Assembly: GCF_001640805.2 (NCBI RefSeq)
Contig: NC_066837.1
Location: 18,510,001-18,574,000, forward strand
Direction of reading: 5' to 3'
Origin: Lates calcarifer
Lineage: Eukaryota; Chordata; Actinopteri; Centropomidae
DNA length: 64,000 nt
Part shown: piece after piece, positions 1-16,619 of the stretch
Layout of the letters: each line of letters opens with the position of its first letter
How positions within the stretch are numbered: the first letter of the stretch is position 1
Notes under the pieces: model-generated
The model's input: only the letters and a program-made list of their open reading frames with translations
Told to the model about the DNA's origin: nothing
The model's database searches: none
Translations under genes and position numbers: made by a program

Positions 1-1008
1 GACTGAATTTGACTTGAACTAAAGGAGGAGAGGAGGGAGACAGACGAAGGGCAAAGGTCAAATATCCACATTACTGCCCAGATAGCTTCTTATCATAGCA
101 ACTTATCTCTTACACAGTGAAACCTGGAAGCCTTGTGACACTTATCAATAAGGAATTATTTCACCTCTTATCTTTTCATGTCTGACCACGCAGGGGAGAA
201 CAATACCTGCTGGTTTTTCCTCTGCTTCCTTTTTCCCTCTCTCAACTAAAGAGCAGAGGCTGAAAACGTCAAATCTGTGTTGCAGAGTAAAAAAAAAATT
301 AGATGTTCCAGCCCTGAGTAAATATGCTCTTAGTGCTAAAGCCATCTTTATCCCGAGCTTAAGAACGGAGATTATCTTAGCGGTACTTTCGGGAAGCTCC
401 ACATCCAGTGGGAACTGGGCAGTGCTGATTTACTCAGCAGTGTTTTGGTGGCAGGCAGGCGCCTTTTTAAATATAGTCCCCCACCCCCGGCATTCCTGCC
501 AAGCAACTGTCCATAGCTAGGCCCCGTCTGTGTACTCAGAGTCCTGGGAGGTGGTGTGTCTATATTAATCCTCCATGTTGGACACACACACATTAAGAGC
601 TTTTTTTTTTTTTTCTTCTACTCTGTTGAGTTAAAGGCTCTGCTGCTAAGAACAATCACAGGTGTCGGTGTTTAAAAGAGAGGGACACTTAAATGTTAAA
701 TAAACGTTAAATCTTAAAATTAATCACTTAAATCTAAAAATAATCCCTTGTTTTGGCATAACAAGTTGAAGTCTGGTTCTTTTTAATATGAAACTAATGA
801 GTTTGAGCTCAAAGCCGCTTAAATCTGCTGTTACGTAAGAGGACCGGGCCGATAAGTCAAAGCTTATTAGTTTTTTGGGGTTTTTTTTATGCATGTTATG
901 AAAATCCTCATGTTTTGATGAAGTTTGCTACTGATGCCAATTAGGAACAACACTCCTTATAATCCACACCATGTCACTCATCTCCTTGCTTTCATCATCC
1001 AATCACAG

Positions 1009-1314
1009 AGAGGGAAGAGGTGTTCCCCAACCCAGAAAGCCCCAAAGCCTGTCCGCCTGTCCTTCGGAGAGTGCGTGAGCGTGCGCCTCTACCGGCCCAA
1101 TTACTGTGGCGTGTGCACAGACGGACAGTGCTGCTCACCACGCCGCACACGCACCGTACCTGTGACCTTTACCTGCCCGGACGGAGAGCGTTTCCAGAGG
1201 TCGGCCATGTTCATCCAGTCATGTAAATGCAGCAATGACTGCGGCCACCTCAATGAAGTGGCCCTCCCCCCGCAGCACTGGATGTATGGGGACACACACA
1301 AGTTCATAGACTAG
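1009..1314 (+). CDS. CCN family growth regulator, last exon (CCN1/Cyr61-like), partial
   Basis: This is the terminal coding exon of a secreted matricellular protein of the CCN family; the IGFBP, VWC and TSP1 exons must lie to the left of the window. An acceptor ending at 1008 opens a frame of about 101 codons to TAG at 1312-1314. The frame is a C-terminal cystine-knot (CT) domain: GKRCSP at the start, the motif YCGVCTDGQCC, a CPDGE stretch, then IQSCKC and a spaced C-x-H-x-NE. The CT domain binds heparan sulfate, integrins and growth factors. The tail THKFID resembles the CCN1 ending (HKFRD in human), while GVCTDG, CPDGE and MYGD recall CCN2, so the exact paralogue is uncertain; I favour a ccn1-like gene. 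No other exon is visible in 1-1008, which reads as intron. Confidence 0.88.
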   Translation, partial: RGKRCSPTQKAPKPVRLSFGECVSVRLYRPNYCGVCTDGQCCSPRRTRTVPVTFTCPDGERFQRSAMFIQSCKCSNDCGHLNEVALPPQHWMYGDTHKFID

Positions 1315-2677
1315 AACTGAGGAGTTCTTTTTCTTTTTTTTTCTTTTGATATAAATGTGATGAGGTCAACTTTCTTGATGAAAGAAAATGCTTCAAGACG
1401 AGGGGCCATTTTTTTTCTTCTCATCTGGCTCCAACTAAGTGAAGACCACAGGCACCCACCTGACTGCAAAGACAGCAGGCAGGGCGGCCTTAGTTTTATT
1501 CACAATCATGAAGGCAACCCGTAATGTAATATGTGTGACCGGAGTGGATTATACACTTCCCTGCTCCTGTTCAAACAGACGTGGGACCTAAATTAGAGCC
1601 CAGAAGCGGCCTTGGACTTCCTCCACTCTGGACTGATTGCTGGTTCAGGTGTGGAGGATTTTTTTTTCTTCCTTTCTTTTTGAACCCCTCAGATCAGCCT
1701 GAGAAGAGAAACACTACCAGAGCAACAAAGCACTTTGTTTAGCACTGAAATTTACTGAGCTATAGCTTTGACAGCAGTGCACAAGGATCACTTGCATCAA
1801 TAGCCTCACTTACTGTGATGGTAAAGACTCTATATCCCACAATGCATTGCAACTACTCAGTGACAGGCAGCAAAATAATATTTTTTTGCAGCTTTTATGT
1901 TGAAAACTCCAGAGTATAATGCAAAATGTGGACAAAGACTTTTTTTTAATTAGGAATATCTAAAGTCAGCACGTTACAAACATTGACACAGACGGCACCG
2001 ACTGTGCTTTTTTTTTTATGATGACATGTCAAGCCATCTAAAACTTTACACACAGCAATGAATGACAGTGTTTCCTTGAAACACAGAATATAAATGATAA
2101 GGAATTATCTGGAACTGAAACAAGCGTCAACAGGGACTGGACCAATGCCAACGCACTTCCCAAAGACATTTGATTTCTTGTTTGTGCATTAAATGCAGCC
2201 TAGAGAAATGTCTTACACACACCTGTTTTCCTTGAATTTATTTTGGATCACACTGTATTCTTCTAATGCAGCTTCTTAATTTTGATCCAAGTTTGTATTG
2301 CGGTCACATTTATTCACTTCTGTGGATTGAGACACCGTAATGTAGCTGTCACAAGTTTTTGTTGGCCCATCCATGTGATAAAACTGGCTGCTGGGCTCAA
2401 GTTTCATGTGAGGTTTTATTTTAACTCAACTTGTTCAGTTTCAAATTATCCCACTTGGCAGAAAGTTAAAAGTCATCATCTGTTTGTGAAAACAGTGGCT
2501 GTGTCTTCAAACTATGACAATAGCGCCCTCTGCTTGTGAGAATAATTACCTACAATCAAAAGTGACACCACAAAGTTTTTATTTTATGATAACGTTTGTG
2601 TCAGCTTATCTTTAATGTAACATCTTGACATACATGTGCAAAATTAAACACAACACCATTGAGTGATGTATAAAAAG
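1315..2677. other. 3' UTR of the CCN-like gene and intergenic spacer
   Basis: AT-rich sequence with several homopolymer T runs follows the CCN stop codon. It should hold the CCN 3' UTR and the gap to the convergent ddx39a gene. I see no coding exon in it. Confidence 0.6.
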
Positions 2678-2683
2678 TTTATT
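2678..2683 (-). terminator. ddx39a: Poly(A) signal of ddx39a
   Basis: An AATAAA hexamer on the minus strand lies about 225 bases past the ddx39a stop codon. It is the first good polyadenylation signal in the correct orientation. Confidence 0.6.
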
Positions 2684-2819
2684 TCTTTAACCAAAACAAT
2701 ATATCCATGGTTTTTAACAAGAAAAGCACTAAAACAAGCGCCCCACAAAGACATGATAAAATAAAATGAAATGTTTTATCATTATAAACTTGCCAACAAA
2801 TATGGTGGGAGGGGGGACT

Positions 2820-2843
2820 TTTTTTTTTTTTTTTTTTTTTTTT
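2820..2843. repeat. Poly-T tract in the ddx39a 3' UTR
   Basis: A run of about 24 T, which is poly-A on the gene strand, lies between the ddx39a stop codon and its poly(A) signal. It generates spurious poly-Phe and poly-Lys frames. Confidence 0.9.
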
Positions 2844-2908
2844 GCTTCCACCGAAACACAGCAACACCAAGGGTCACACACGATCTTCACTGGAAAAACA
2901 CTGAAGAC

Positions 2909-6471
<3,563 letters not shown>

Positions 6472-6879
6472 CTGTGTGGACAGCAAGTAAATTAGAGGGT
6501 CTCACAACTTTTCTTTAACAATAGCCCGTGTTTACAACCCTTTATTGTGCAAGCAACTCAAATATTACTCGATCGATAAACGGCTGTAATTCTTCAGAGA
6601 TTCTAATATCTGTTAATGTCTTGTTATTATACATACTTGTGCGCGTTCTTCAGTGATATCATAAAAAAGTTAATCTGGGAACTGCCTGTGTGTTATGAAT
6701 TCACTTTTTACTGAATGGAATAAGTAGAACGAAGTGTTGATACAGAATTTGATTCTACCATGATCGGGAATTTAATCAGCTGTCGCGGATTCTGTCTAAC
6801 TCGGCATCAAGGTCCAAGAATCACTCTGTTAGCAGGCCGCATGCGCGGTTCAAACAAAAATGAATCAATGATTCGGTCA

Positions 6880-7440
6880 TGTACAGTCTTCGATAAACAA
6901 CGCGGGAAATGGATCAGTTGACCGTTTAAAACTGCCCTGACTCAAAGCGATTGTCGGTCAGTGTGTGACCCGGCAGAGACAGCGTACTCATCAACAATAG
7001 ATCCCTCTTCCTTCTTCTTCATTCAAACCGGCTAGTTAGCAAGCTAACCGCTAGCAGTTGAACGAGACTCACGAATTACTTTTAACCAACTTCTCAGGTG
7101 TCGTATGTGGAAATTAAGGTAGACGGTAGTAAGACAAAGAAAACAGTTATTGATCAGCACGATAGCTTAAACTAATTCAAGTAAAAACTGACTATCAAAA
7201 CGAAGCTAATGTTATTGTGGCTAGCGTGTTAGCTAGCGAGGCGAATATCGAAAGCCCCAACTTTAGCTCCTGCGACAAAGTAAGTTTTTTAAAATCGCCG
7301 TTAATTACAACTGAAGTGCTTATATAGTGGCGAGTTTGGTATGAAAAGTACAAAGGTCCTGCAATATTACCTTGCTTTAATGTTTTAAGTCCCGCCGACG
7401 CCTGCGTGCCCGATATCAGCGAGCTAGCAAATATTCACAG
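6880..7440 (-). promoter_or_regulatory. ddx39a: Probable ddx39a promoter and non-coding first exon
   Basis: The ATG at 6469-6471 immediately follows a splice acceptor, so transcription must start further right. This stretch is relatively rich in CpG (clusters near 6900-7000 and 7385-7440) and lacks coding frames, making it the likely first exon and promoter. I cannot place the start site or donor exactly. Confidence 0.4.
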
Positions 7441-9100
7441 CACAGTGAGCACACATGTATGGTATGTTCAGGAACACCTCGAAAAACCTTGAACTAACAG
7501 CTGTAATAACAACGTATTAGGACTATGGTTAGGAAGGTCTTATGCGCGACAACAACAAAACGAACATGCAACAAATGTATTAGTTTTATACATTATGTCA
7601 TGAAAGGACAGACTGTTAGACTGTCATGAAAAATTCATACACGATTAATTTCGTTGTTAACAACAATGGGTGGCAGGGATTTCAGATTTTCCGCCACATT
7701 AATTGACTTATGGGCAGCACAAAATCAAAAATGTCCATGCTCCCACAATTTATAGAAATGGCTGACCAAATAGTCCGGTCATAAATCAGAATTACGGTAT
7801 TTGAAACAACACTTGAAGGCATCAGTCGCTGGACATCAGTGCCTGGGCATAAACACCACCGTCGAGTGTTCTATAGCTGTGATTGGACAGCATCATAGAA
7901 GTCAGGAGAAAGGGTCAGGGATCTGATATTTAATGAAACCGAGTAATGCCTTTTTATGTATGTAAAACAAATTATGTTGTAATACGTTTATAGTGATCAT
8001 ATCAACAACACATCTTGTATTATCTATTGTAGATTATCTCTTGTAAAGTACACAAAACTGACCACCCAAAGTGGCTTACAAATGTCTATTATTAAAAATG
8101 TTTTGGTCATATTATATGTGTATATAAAATGTCTCTCTATAAATCATTCATTTTACCCACTCGTTTTTCTATGCCATGCTCCTCTTCTTTCCAGCTTCCT
8201 GTTGGTGTATCTCAGCATGTGAATACCTCTGGCTTTCCCACAGCATAGGCTGTCTGCAGCACTTCATCTCCTGCAGTTAGATCATCCTGCACCTCATACA
8301 CTACTGTGACAGAACTGGATGCATTCTAGTATTGGCAGCACTGATATTGAAGTTGGACAGGTAGGGTTTTCTGTGCCTGTTTTATTTAAGAACTGGTCTC
8401 TATGGGCCAAAATGAAAGGAACTATAGGTCCCATATACCTATTTATGTTACGGGGGTTATGATAGTAACTGTGGTGTTTTCTTCTGGAAAAGACTGCCTT
8501 ATCAACCTCATCTTTAAAATTACTGCAGTATATGTGTGTTAGCCTCCATCACTGTACATGTGATTCCTTTCACGTGTACAGGAGAATACTGGAGAATATT
8601 GTATCCAGCATAATATGACGTGTGAGGGAAATGAATGTTTTGAAACATCATTTTTTGAACGTGTGATATTACATATATGTATATTATTGTATTCAGTTTC
8701 ATGCCATGCCACATTTTCTCCCAATCTACTGATCAATCAACCAGCTTAATCATTTCAGCTCTAGCGAATTGGTTGGTTTCTGGGTGCCTCATCTCAGGAC
8801 AGTTTTTGTCAGTTTACATAGAACAGGTACTTCAAATTTTAGATGTATGCTGTAGGACAAAATCCATGACAATAACAATGATGTAAATGAGGTTATAATT
8901 GGTATTATTTTATTTTTTTTTACAAACAAATAACACACAAAATAGCAACACAGAGTGCAGGCGCTTGTGGTTATGACAAGACTACGTTTGGTTGCTATGA
9001 TACAATATGTTACAGAGCCAGAGATTGACGGAAACTATTACGTACAACATTTTTGGCATATAATTAATAGTTTAGTTGCCATACACACATAAATCCATTA
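7441..9100. other. Intergenic region between ddx39a and evi5l
   Basis: AT-rich sequence between two divergent genes. I find no exon, RNA gene or clear repeat in it. Confidence 0.5.
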
Positions 9101-9119
9101 AAGCTGACACCGCTGCATG

Positions 9120-9310
9120 ACACCTGCGAGTCCCGCCTACTCGCAGAATAAAGCTGTACGGCGATTGGCTGGCTTTGTTGTCCTTCCAAAGGGATCCCGC
9201 GGTCCGTTAAGGCCATTGGTCCGCAACATGCCAATCATATCTCATTTTGCAACGTGATTGGTTTGTCCCTCCGTGCTCAACAGAAGGCAGCGAACGCCAG
9301 CCATTCTGTG
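9120..9310 (+). promoter_or_regulatory. evi5l: CCAAT-rich promoter of evi5l
   Basis: Four CCAAT/ATTGG boxes fall within 100 bases: ATTGG at about 9164, 9215 and 9258, and CCAATC at 9231. The stretch is also CpG-enriched. This pattern is typical of NF-Y-driven TATA-less housekeeping promoters, and it sits just upstream of the exon ending at 9684. It may also serve the divergent ddx39a side, but that gene is about 2 kb away. Confidence 0.6.
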
Positions 9311-9684
9311 TGATTTACTCGTAATGATTGATGCTGCCGTTTATATCCTACCACATCCCCGTTGAACCGCAGGCAACGTTGCACGGCTGTCATGGTTATT
9401 TTAACGGATATCACCAGAAACATTTCCCTCTTCTAGTAATTCAGTTCGCGCGCACACACGAGTCTCCACCGCGTTGAGAGGCTCGCGAGCAGCTGTGCTA
9501 CTCGGCGCTGCCTCCCGGTTGAGCGGCGGCAGGAGGATGGCACTGCGTTGGACGGTCTCTCCGTGTTTGTCCTCGGCGGTCTATTAAGATTTTAATTAGC
9601 TGATAACGTACGTTTGACATTTACGACGGACTGTTGTGGGAGCGACGACAAGCGCACCGCTCCGATTATGGAAAAGGAGTCCAG
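9310..9684 (+). other. evi5l: Non-coding first exon of evi5l with an upstream ORF start
   Basis: A GC-rich stretch ends in a perfect donor (CCAG|GTAAGC at 9684/9685). An ATG at 9668 opens a frame that, joined to the acceptor at 20001, reads ten codons (MEKESRFEDL) and stops at 20014-20016. It is therefore an upstream ORF in the 5' leader and not the main start. The 5' end of the exon is approximate. An alternative isoform with a different second exon could use the ATG as its real start. Confidence 0.55.
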
Positions 9685-10206
9685 GTAAGCCTTTTAGGGT
9701 TTGTATTTGTTGATATGAGGTGTTTATTTTTAAATGGAATATCAATGTTGCCGCGTGGAGTCTATTGACGGGCCCCACGAGCTTATTAGTTTGTGTCAAT
9801 CCAACGTAAAAGCTAAAACAAGGCCCACATAGCAAAGCACTGCTGGTCCTGGTCGTTGAAGCCCCATCAACAGCGGGTTCATCCGTCTGCTCTTTTTATC
9901 TCAGTGTAAAATTCCATTGTACAGCATGCCAAAGGAGACACGGCCCATTCATTAGCCTATAAAGCGTATTTATCGCTAAGGTATAGCGTGCCGCTGCGTG
10001 CTTTGACCATATTGTGTTTTCTCAGCGTCCCGTCCTCATTTTTAATGTCGTTACACAATCGTGTTGTCGTGGGAAGCCGGGATATTTGGTGCCGCAAAGA
10101 GGGGGGGGGGGGGGGTATGATGTGTCATTTTGGCCACAGATGTTGATCCAGCCGAGCCATGAGTCGACTGCAGAGCGTGTAGGCCTGTTGTTCAGGCATC
10201 CTCAAG

Positions 10207-10240
10207 CAGCAGCAGCAGCAGGAGCAGGAGCAGGAGCAGG
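10207..10240. repeat. AGC/AGG triplet repeat
   Basis: Five AGC units followed by alternating AGG and AGC units, in evi5l intron 1. Confidence 0.85.
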
Positions 10241-13200
10241 CCGGGTCTGACCGGGAATAAACGAGCTGTCATGTCCAGACAACCCCAGTCAATAGGATTA
10301 CAGGCTTTTCAAGTATGAAAGTGCAGGAGAAAGGATTACAGGAGTCACTTTCATCTATCATATATACCAGGTTTCTACAGTGGATGGGTGGATGGCACAG
10401 TGGTTGCTGTGTTGAGTGCATCTGTAGCTCCATCCAGATGTTTGTTGAGCTGGCACTGATGAACACCATAGATACTGAGCCCCCCCCTCCCGAGTTCATC
10501 ACTCACCTTGGATAAAACTGTCATTTAAGTCAATAGTTTTTAGTGTTGTATTGACCCGAAATCCAGCTGTTTTTGCTTCATTCATCTAATGTGATTTACA
10601 GGTAAATCCTTGCTCAACAAGCTTCTAAAAACCAGAGGACCAGAACAGAAAACCACTGAGTTGAATGACTCTGTGTTTTAAATCTGGGCCAGGCACATAT
10701 AATTTTTTACCTCCCAAGTGGGATAAAAAGTAGGGAACTGACATAGTTTTGGGGCTATGATGTTGAAGAATTAAGGATACTGCTGACTTGTCACAAAATG
10801 AAAGCACTCCTTTAGGCACTTATCTTTTTTGGGGGAAGGGGGATTTTAATTATCTTACTCACTGTTGATTGTAATTAAGCCTTAAATGCCCCATGACTCG
10901 ACACGAACCACTGAGTAATGGGTTCATCATATCTTCATATGAGGTACAATGAGAATGCTTTCAGGCTTATCTCTGAAAGCCATTCACCATGCAAAAGACA
11001 CCTCACACATTTCACCATCAAGGAAACAGGTATCTGATTCTCACATCCTGGTGACCTTGTTTTTAAGTGCCTGAGCCTCAAAACTTCTTTATCTGATCAC
11101 ACAATAGCACGCACACATGCACAAAAGACAGCACACTACATCTGTGACGAGCGAGATCGCCACAGCTTATTCCAGCTAACCTTTTCCTCTGCACTCACTA
11201 CTGCTGCCTGCTGCTGCCACATTATTCATCTGTGTGAGAGAGTGGTAAGCTAATAGGATCTGGAAGTGTCGTCAGGATAAACAGTCTCTGAGTTGTGTGT
11301 ACGCTCGTCTGTGTCTGTGTGTATGTGCGTGCATATGCGTGTGTTTGTAGCCTCCAGCAAGAACAGGAGGAGGGATATCATCTCACAGCCTTCTCCCTTT
11401 ACTGTACAGTTTGCCTGCTTGCTGCTGTCCAGGTTTATTATAGTCTGTGTTTGGTCATGGAACAGAGACGTTGGTGACAAACAGGAGCCACATGTCCAGG
11501 TCATAACAAGGAAAGGCTGATTGATTTCCCTCATGCCCAAAGCAAGATTTGCCTTTGATAAATTGTGTGAATAAAAGGCGATGCCATTTCTTTTTCCTGC
11601 GCTTGCAGTGAGATCTAACATCCTCTACACTAGTAGCTTAATCCAGCAAAAAAACCCTGAGATGCATAATCAGAGAGGAGCGTGATGACTTTTTAATATA
11701 CTGCAGTTGTAACTGTAGTTGTGTAGGCAATCAGTATGACATTTGAGTGCTGTTATTACATATGCTCAGTGTCCATTTGTATGCACTTATAATTTTCAGC
11801 TTCAACACAGTGTGGCCTGTATGGCTGCAAACTTAATGGATATTTTCATTATTTATCAATCCGTTGATTATATTAAGTATAATTTCCTCAAAGTTATATA
11901 TTCAGTTTATTGTCATAGATGACCAAGAAAACCAGCTTATACACATTTGATGATCTGGATTCTGGAGAGAATTTTTTTTTCTTAAAACAATGACTAGAAA
12001 TGATGACTCAACTATAAATAGTTAAAAAATTAATTTCCCCTCGATCAGCTAATTTATTTATCAACTAACTATTGCATCTCTAGTTGCCTGAACACATCAG
12101 TGACTCTATCACTAAAGTGAGAGCCTGAGTCTTATTTTGTTTCTCTGCAGGATTAATTTTGTTTGTGTGTTGTCCAGTGTCTGGCCAACTGGAGTGCAAC
12201 TCTTCCCTGTCGTTTTATTAAGTAATCAGTTTAGTGTAGATGTTTTCCCTGGTGGTGGCTTACTGTTTGACTTGGGCAAAGTCTATGAATATTGCATGTT
12301 TCCTGGTCAAAGTCAGTGTCATCTACTGATTATTTTATAGATGAATCAATTAATTGTTTGGGCAATAAAATGTCACGAAGCTGTGAAATGTGCCTATCAC
12401 ATTTCAGGTCTTGTTTTGTGTCCAAAACCCAAATATATTGAATTTGCTATCATAGAAGAAAATATTAACACCCGAAAAGCTGCAGCCTGCAGCGGTGGTG
12501 AAAATATGGATTTAGCTGTTTTAATGCAGTTGATTCTTAAAACAAAATATTGTCCCTCACAAGTATCATCTGCCCCGGCCCATGCTCGTCTTCCTGGCTG
12601 GCTTGCCGGTGGACTGTTTTGGTGCACGGCTCTGCACTTCATCTTCTTTGCTGACACACGGAAACAGGGAGCAGCTTGATGACCTGGCTGCCACGGTTCA
12701 AGCTCCCTATGACTGCAGCTCCTCCACAGCTCTCCTCTCTCTAGCCTATTGTTCCCGTAGGCTGCAGATTTGTAACTGGATCTGTGTAACCCGGCAGATT
12801 TTACACCAACTGAATCGTGATCTCATTTTCAGACTGCTGCATGTTGGATTTATACCAGCATGCAAATGATGTTCAAATAATGAGGCAGAAACATATATGT
12901 ACATAGGGCCATTTTCAGATCACTTTAGCTCTGCTCTGATTTTTTCCTTCCTTTCTATTTGTTCACCTGTTTTAATGGTAATTTGATCTGTCTCCATGCC
13001 CAACATTGTTTCCCCAGACAAACTGCCAACTGTTATTAAGAAAGGATAAATATTTTCCAAGCGTATGGCATTGCAAACTGTTTATGCCTTTAATTACTAG
13101 GATTTCTGTGGTTTCTGAAACCCGCTGCTTTTCTGTACAAAAGGTCAGAGAATTGCATCAGCTTAGTCAAGTTATTGTTGTTTAAAATGGAGATGAGGGA

Positions 13201-14389
13201 ATGATTTACCACAGCGTTTATCTAAGGAAGTATGATTAACAGCACAGACATGTTACTGAGTGAGAGACTGTGTCGTCACACTGCACTGTCGATGATGATT
13301 CCTCTACATAATGAACCTGTAACATAATGTGTCCTGTGAGCTAATGAACCAGCAGTGAGCCTGTGCTTTGGAATGAACATTGTGGAAGTTAAAAGGTTCT
13401 TGCAGCTCAAATTAGGCAGCACTGAAATGTCTCCAGGTTGGTTGGTTTAAAAAAATCTAATGAGTTTCATTTTTAAGATGCTGTTTGAGGATTTGACTGT
13501 TTCCTCTCACAGCCATTTCTAAGGCAAACAACAGATGTTTGCTGTTTAATCAGCAGCGGCTCGGATACTGATCAGTGTTTGCGACGGTGCTGTTGGGATA
13601 ATCTGAAATTAATAGATGATATTATGAAAGCATCAAGAAAACTAATATCAGTCATGGCTTTAGTGACACATTAAGCAATGGCTGTGTGCCTGTGGCATCA
13701 CCCAGTTTGCAGCACGGCATTCTCACGTAATCCAGTTTTGAGATTAGCATGTGGTTAGTGCTGATTAGTGGCATCTGTCTTATCATGATATTTTTAGTTG
13801 TAAGATATTAAGTAATCTGACCAGTATTAGTACTAATGCACTGACTGTTTAGGGGCAGAAAAGAGCACAACAGTCACTTGCACTTTAAAGTAATTGATGG
13901 GTTGTGGTAATGGCTATTTCTAGACGATTTCCTCTCACAGTGGCACTCAGGGGAGCCGAATCATCTGGAGAGGGATACTAACTAAATTTAGAGCAGGAAA
14001 GCATTAGTCATACAAAGTGGTCAGTAGATTTAAGGAAAATGTCTCAAACATTTCTCAAGGCATTTCTTAGATTGTTCCGAACGTGTCTCCCCTTCATTCT
14101 GGCTCACTGTCACACTACAGTTAGTTCTTATTGGACAAATGCCAGAAAACATATGCTGCAGGGGCACAAACATATCAGATTTAGCAATTACATTTCAATA
14201 ATCTATACAGTGCAGGCTGCGCATGAGGGCCGTTTGGAGAACAGACCATCGTTACTGTAATGATGATGCTGGAAAGCTGATGTTCTCTGGGTTAATAGGT
14301 AGCCATTCACAGTACACAGAGACATGAACATAAACCGTTGTTCCATCAGAGCACCGTCAGATTCACTAAAGAATAACTCAAGCAGCAGT

Positions 14390-14820
14390 GGTAAAGTATC
14401 CAATTCATTTACTTAAGTATGAGTGCCAGTACCAAAACATAAAAATACTTCCTTACAAGTAAAGTTCTGCACTCTATAGTAATGGCAAAGTAAATGCACA
14501 GTGCTTATAATTCAGAGTTACTCCTTTGAGTGTTATATTGTTATACAGTTTGCTGTATACTGGATTATTAGTATTGATATAACAATTGACATTCTTAGCG
14601 TTGATGTTACTATTGTTACATTAATATGTAAGCAGTACTTAAATGATGCAGTTGGTCAAATTTGAACTGCACTCGTATGTGAACAATGCATTGTATTTCA
14701 TAAACTGATAATATAATTCATATGTAAAATGTTTATATGAAAAGTAAAATGGAAATACTCAAGTAAAGTAAGAGTACATCAGAGTTGTTCAGTGCTTGAG
14801 TAAATGTACTTTCCATTACT
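14390..14820. repeat. Teleost dispersed repeat (ACTCAAGTA type)
   Basis: The block contains the recurrent words TACTTAAGTA, AAATACTCAAGTAAAGTA and AGTAAATGTACTTTCCATTAC at its two ends. These are hallmarks of a very common fish interspersed repeat. Shorter relatives occur at 31565-31730 and 46955-47065. The class of the parent element is not clear from the sequence. Confidence 0.6.
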
Positions 14821-16284
14821 GTCAGACAGATGCTGCAAGATCATTTAAAAGCCAGCTTTCATCCTACACAAATTGACTGAGATCTACTTTACACAGTGTC
14901 GCCCTTTTGCGATATATGTAGAGTGTGTCAATATGTCAGCATCAGTGCAGTGAAGACTAATTCCATGCATTGGTTTTTAGCTAATGTAGTCATTCTCATC
15001 CCAGTTATGGCTTTCACAAACAGCGAGGGAGAGAGCTTTGAACAGCAATATCAGAAGGAAAAAAACACATCATTACAATGAGATGCTTTCAGCAACGTGG
15101 AGCCCAGCAGCGGTCACAAGGACAGTGGATACAGTAGATGAATAGTGTGGAAATGAACAGTCCACGTGTCAGTAACCATGAGATCATGAGTTGCAACAAC
15201 AGCGAGGTTAACAGCTACTTAACGAAGGGGTCGCCTTTTATGTTAGGGCTGAAAGGCCCGGGGGGCAAGATGCACACAGACAGAGGGGGGAGGAGAAGAG
15301 GGAGGGTGTGACCCATCAGCGAGGTTGGGGTTCCTATGAAAACAAGATGATTTTTCTGTTTTGTTTTTTTCATAGATGCTGGTTTCCATTTCTGTGCTTC
15401 TATGTTTTTCTTGGCCACTGGGGATATCACTTGCACCACAGAATGTGTGTGATAGCATATTACTGTATGCTTATTTTTGCAAAAGGGGAAATAAGGATGG
15501 ATCTGTCTTTGGTGGGTGTTCAAAGATCAAAGGCAGCATTAGCTACCTTTTTTTTTTAACCCTCCTTATTTTCATTGCCCCAGGCCAGCTCACTCTTTAC
15601 ACCAGGAAGCCCAGATGGTAACCCTGAAAAGCTTTACACCAATTAGAAAAAGGATTTTGTACATCAGACACGCTCTGCATTACGGATTGCATGCAAACCA
15701 CGGCTGCAACATTCAAGACATGGAGGGGCAAAGGGGACTAGATAACAGGAGGTGGTGTGTGTGTGTGTCAGAGGAGGAGACAATAGCACTGTCTGTTTAT
15801 GTCGACTGCAAAAGCTCAGAGAGGATGAGTTCAGGCATAGATGTTGTACAATACCATATTTGTGCATGGGGATTTCAGTCAAGGAGAGAGACTAAACATA
15901 AACACAAAGAATTGTGCATACGTCCCTCTGTCACCCTGTAGGACTTCTTCACAGGTCACACACACACACAACGGTGCTCATACATGACAACGCACTGACG
16001 TGAAACTTAAGTATAAACATGGTAGTGCGTATGTCAGTGAACATGCTAAATCGTGACCTTTCGTGTTGTGCGCACACACAGTAAACATGCTCAGAAACAC
16101 AAATATGAGTGGAAAACAATACAACCCCCCACTCTCTTTCTTTCTCAGTTCTCTGCAGTTTCTCCCAAGTACGCAATGACATTAGAGTGAGACTGCTGTC
16201 ATATACAGAGCAACAGCCAAGCTCAGGAAATCTGGCTTGTTTTGCTTCGTCAGAGACCTTCACAGTGTCCTTCCATTTACGTGC

Positions 16285-16318
<34 letters not shown>

Positions 16319-16405
16319 ATCCCACTTTAATACCACTCTTCTGTAGTCCTGCATGACTCACACCTTTTACAGTGTGGGCTGACCAGTGTGGCACAGCTCA
16401 ATAGC

Positions 16406-16449
16406 CCTCTGTAGTGCTGAAACCTCTCCTCTGTAGTGCTGAAACCTCT
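16406..16449. repeat. 22-bp tandem duplication
   Basis: A 22-base unit beginning CCTCTGTAGTGCTGAAACC occurs twice in perfect tandem. Confidence 0.9.
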
Positions 16450-16619
16450 CTGAAGCATTTCTTCTTTGTGTTGTCATCCCTTAGAGGTTGATGCTTAACA
16501 AGATTTTTCATGGCACTTGAATTTTTTAATTGCAATCGAATTCTTTCTTATCAAGCCCAGATTCCTGTTATTGTGTTTTTGCACCAAAAGTGTAGAAGCT
16601 TTTTAAAAAGTTGAGATGT

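Noticed and set aside
9668..9684. ATG in the first evi5l exon as the true protein start
   Set aside because: Joined to the exon at 20001, the frame stops after ten codons, and the main frame has its own in-frame stop upstream of the 20160 ATG.
10097..10115. Poly-G run as a G-quadruplex regulatory element
   Set aside because: It is a single homopolymer in an intron with no further support; assembly length is also unreliable in such runs.
12341..12869. Overlapping open frames of 112 and 95 codons in evi5l intron 1
   Set aside because: No recognisable domain, no good splice context linking them to a gene, and composition typical of intron.
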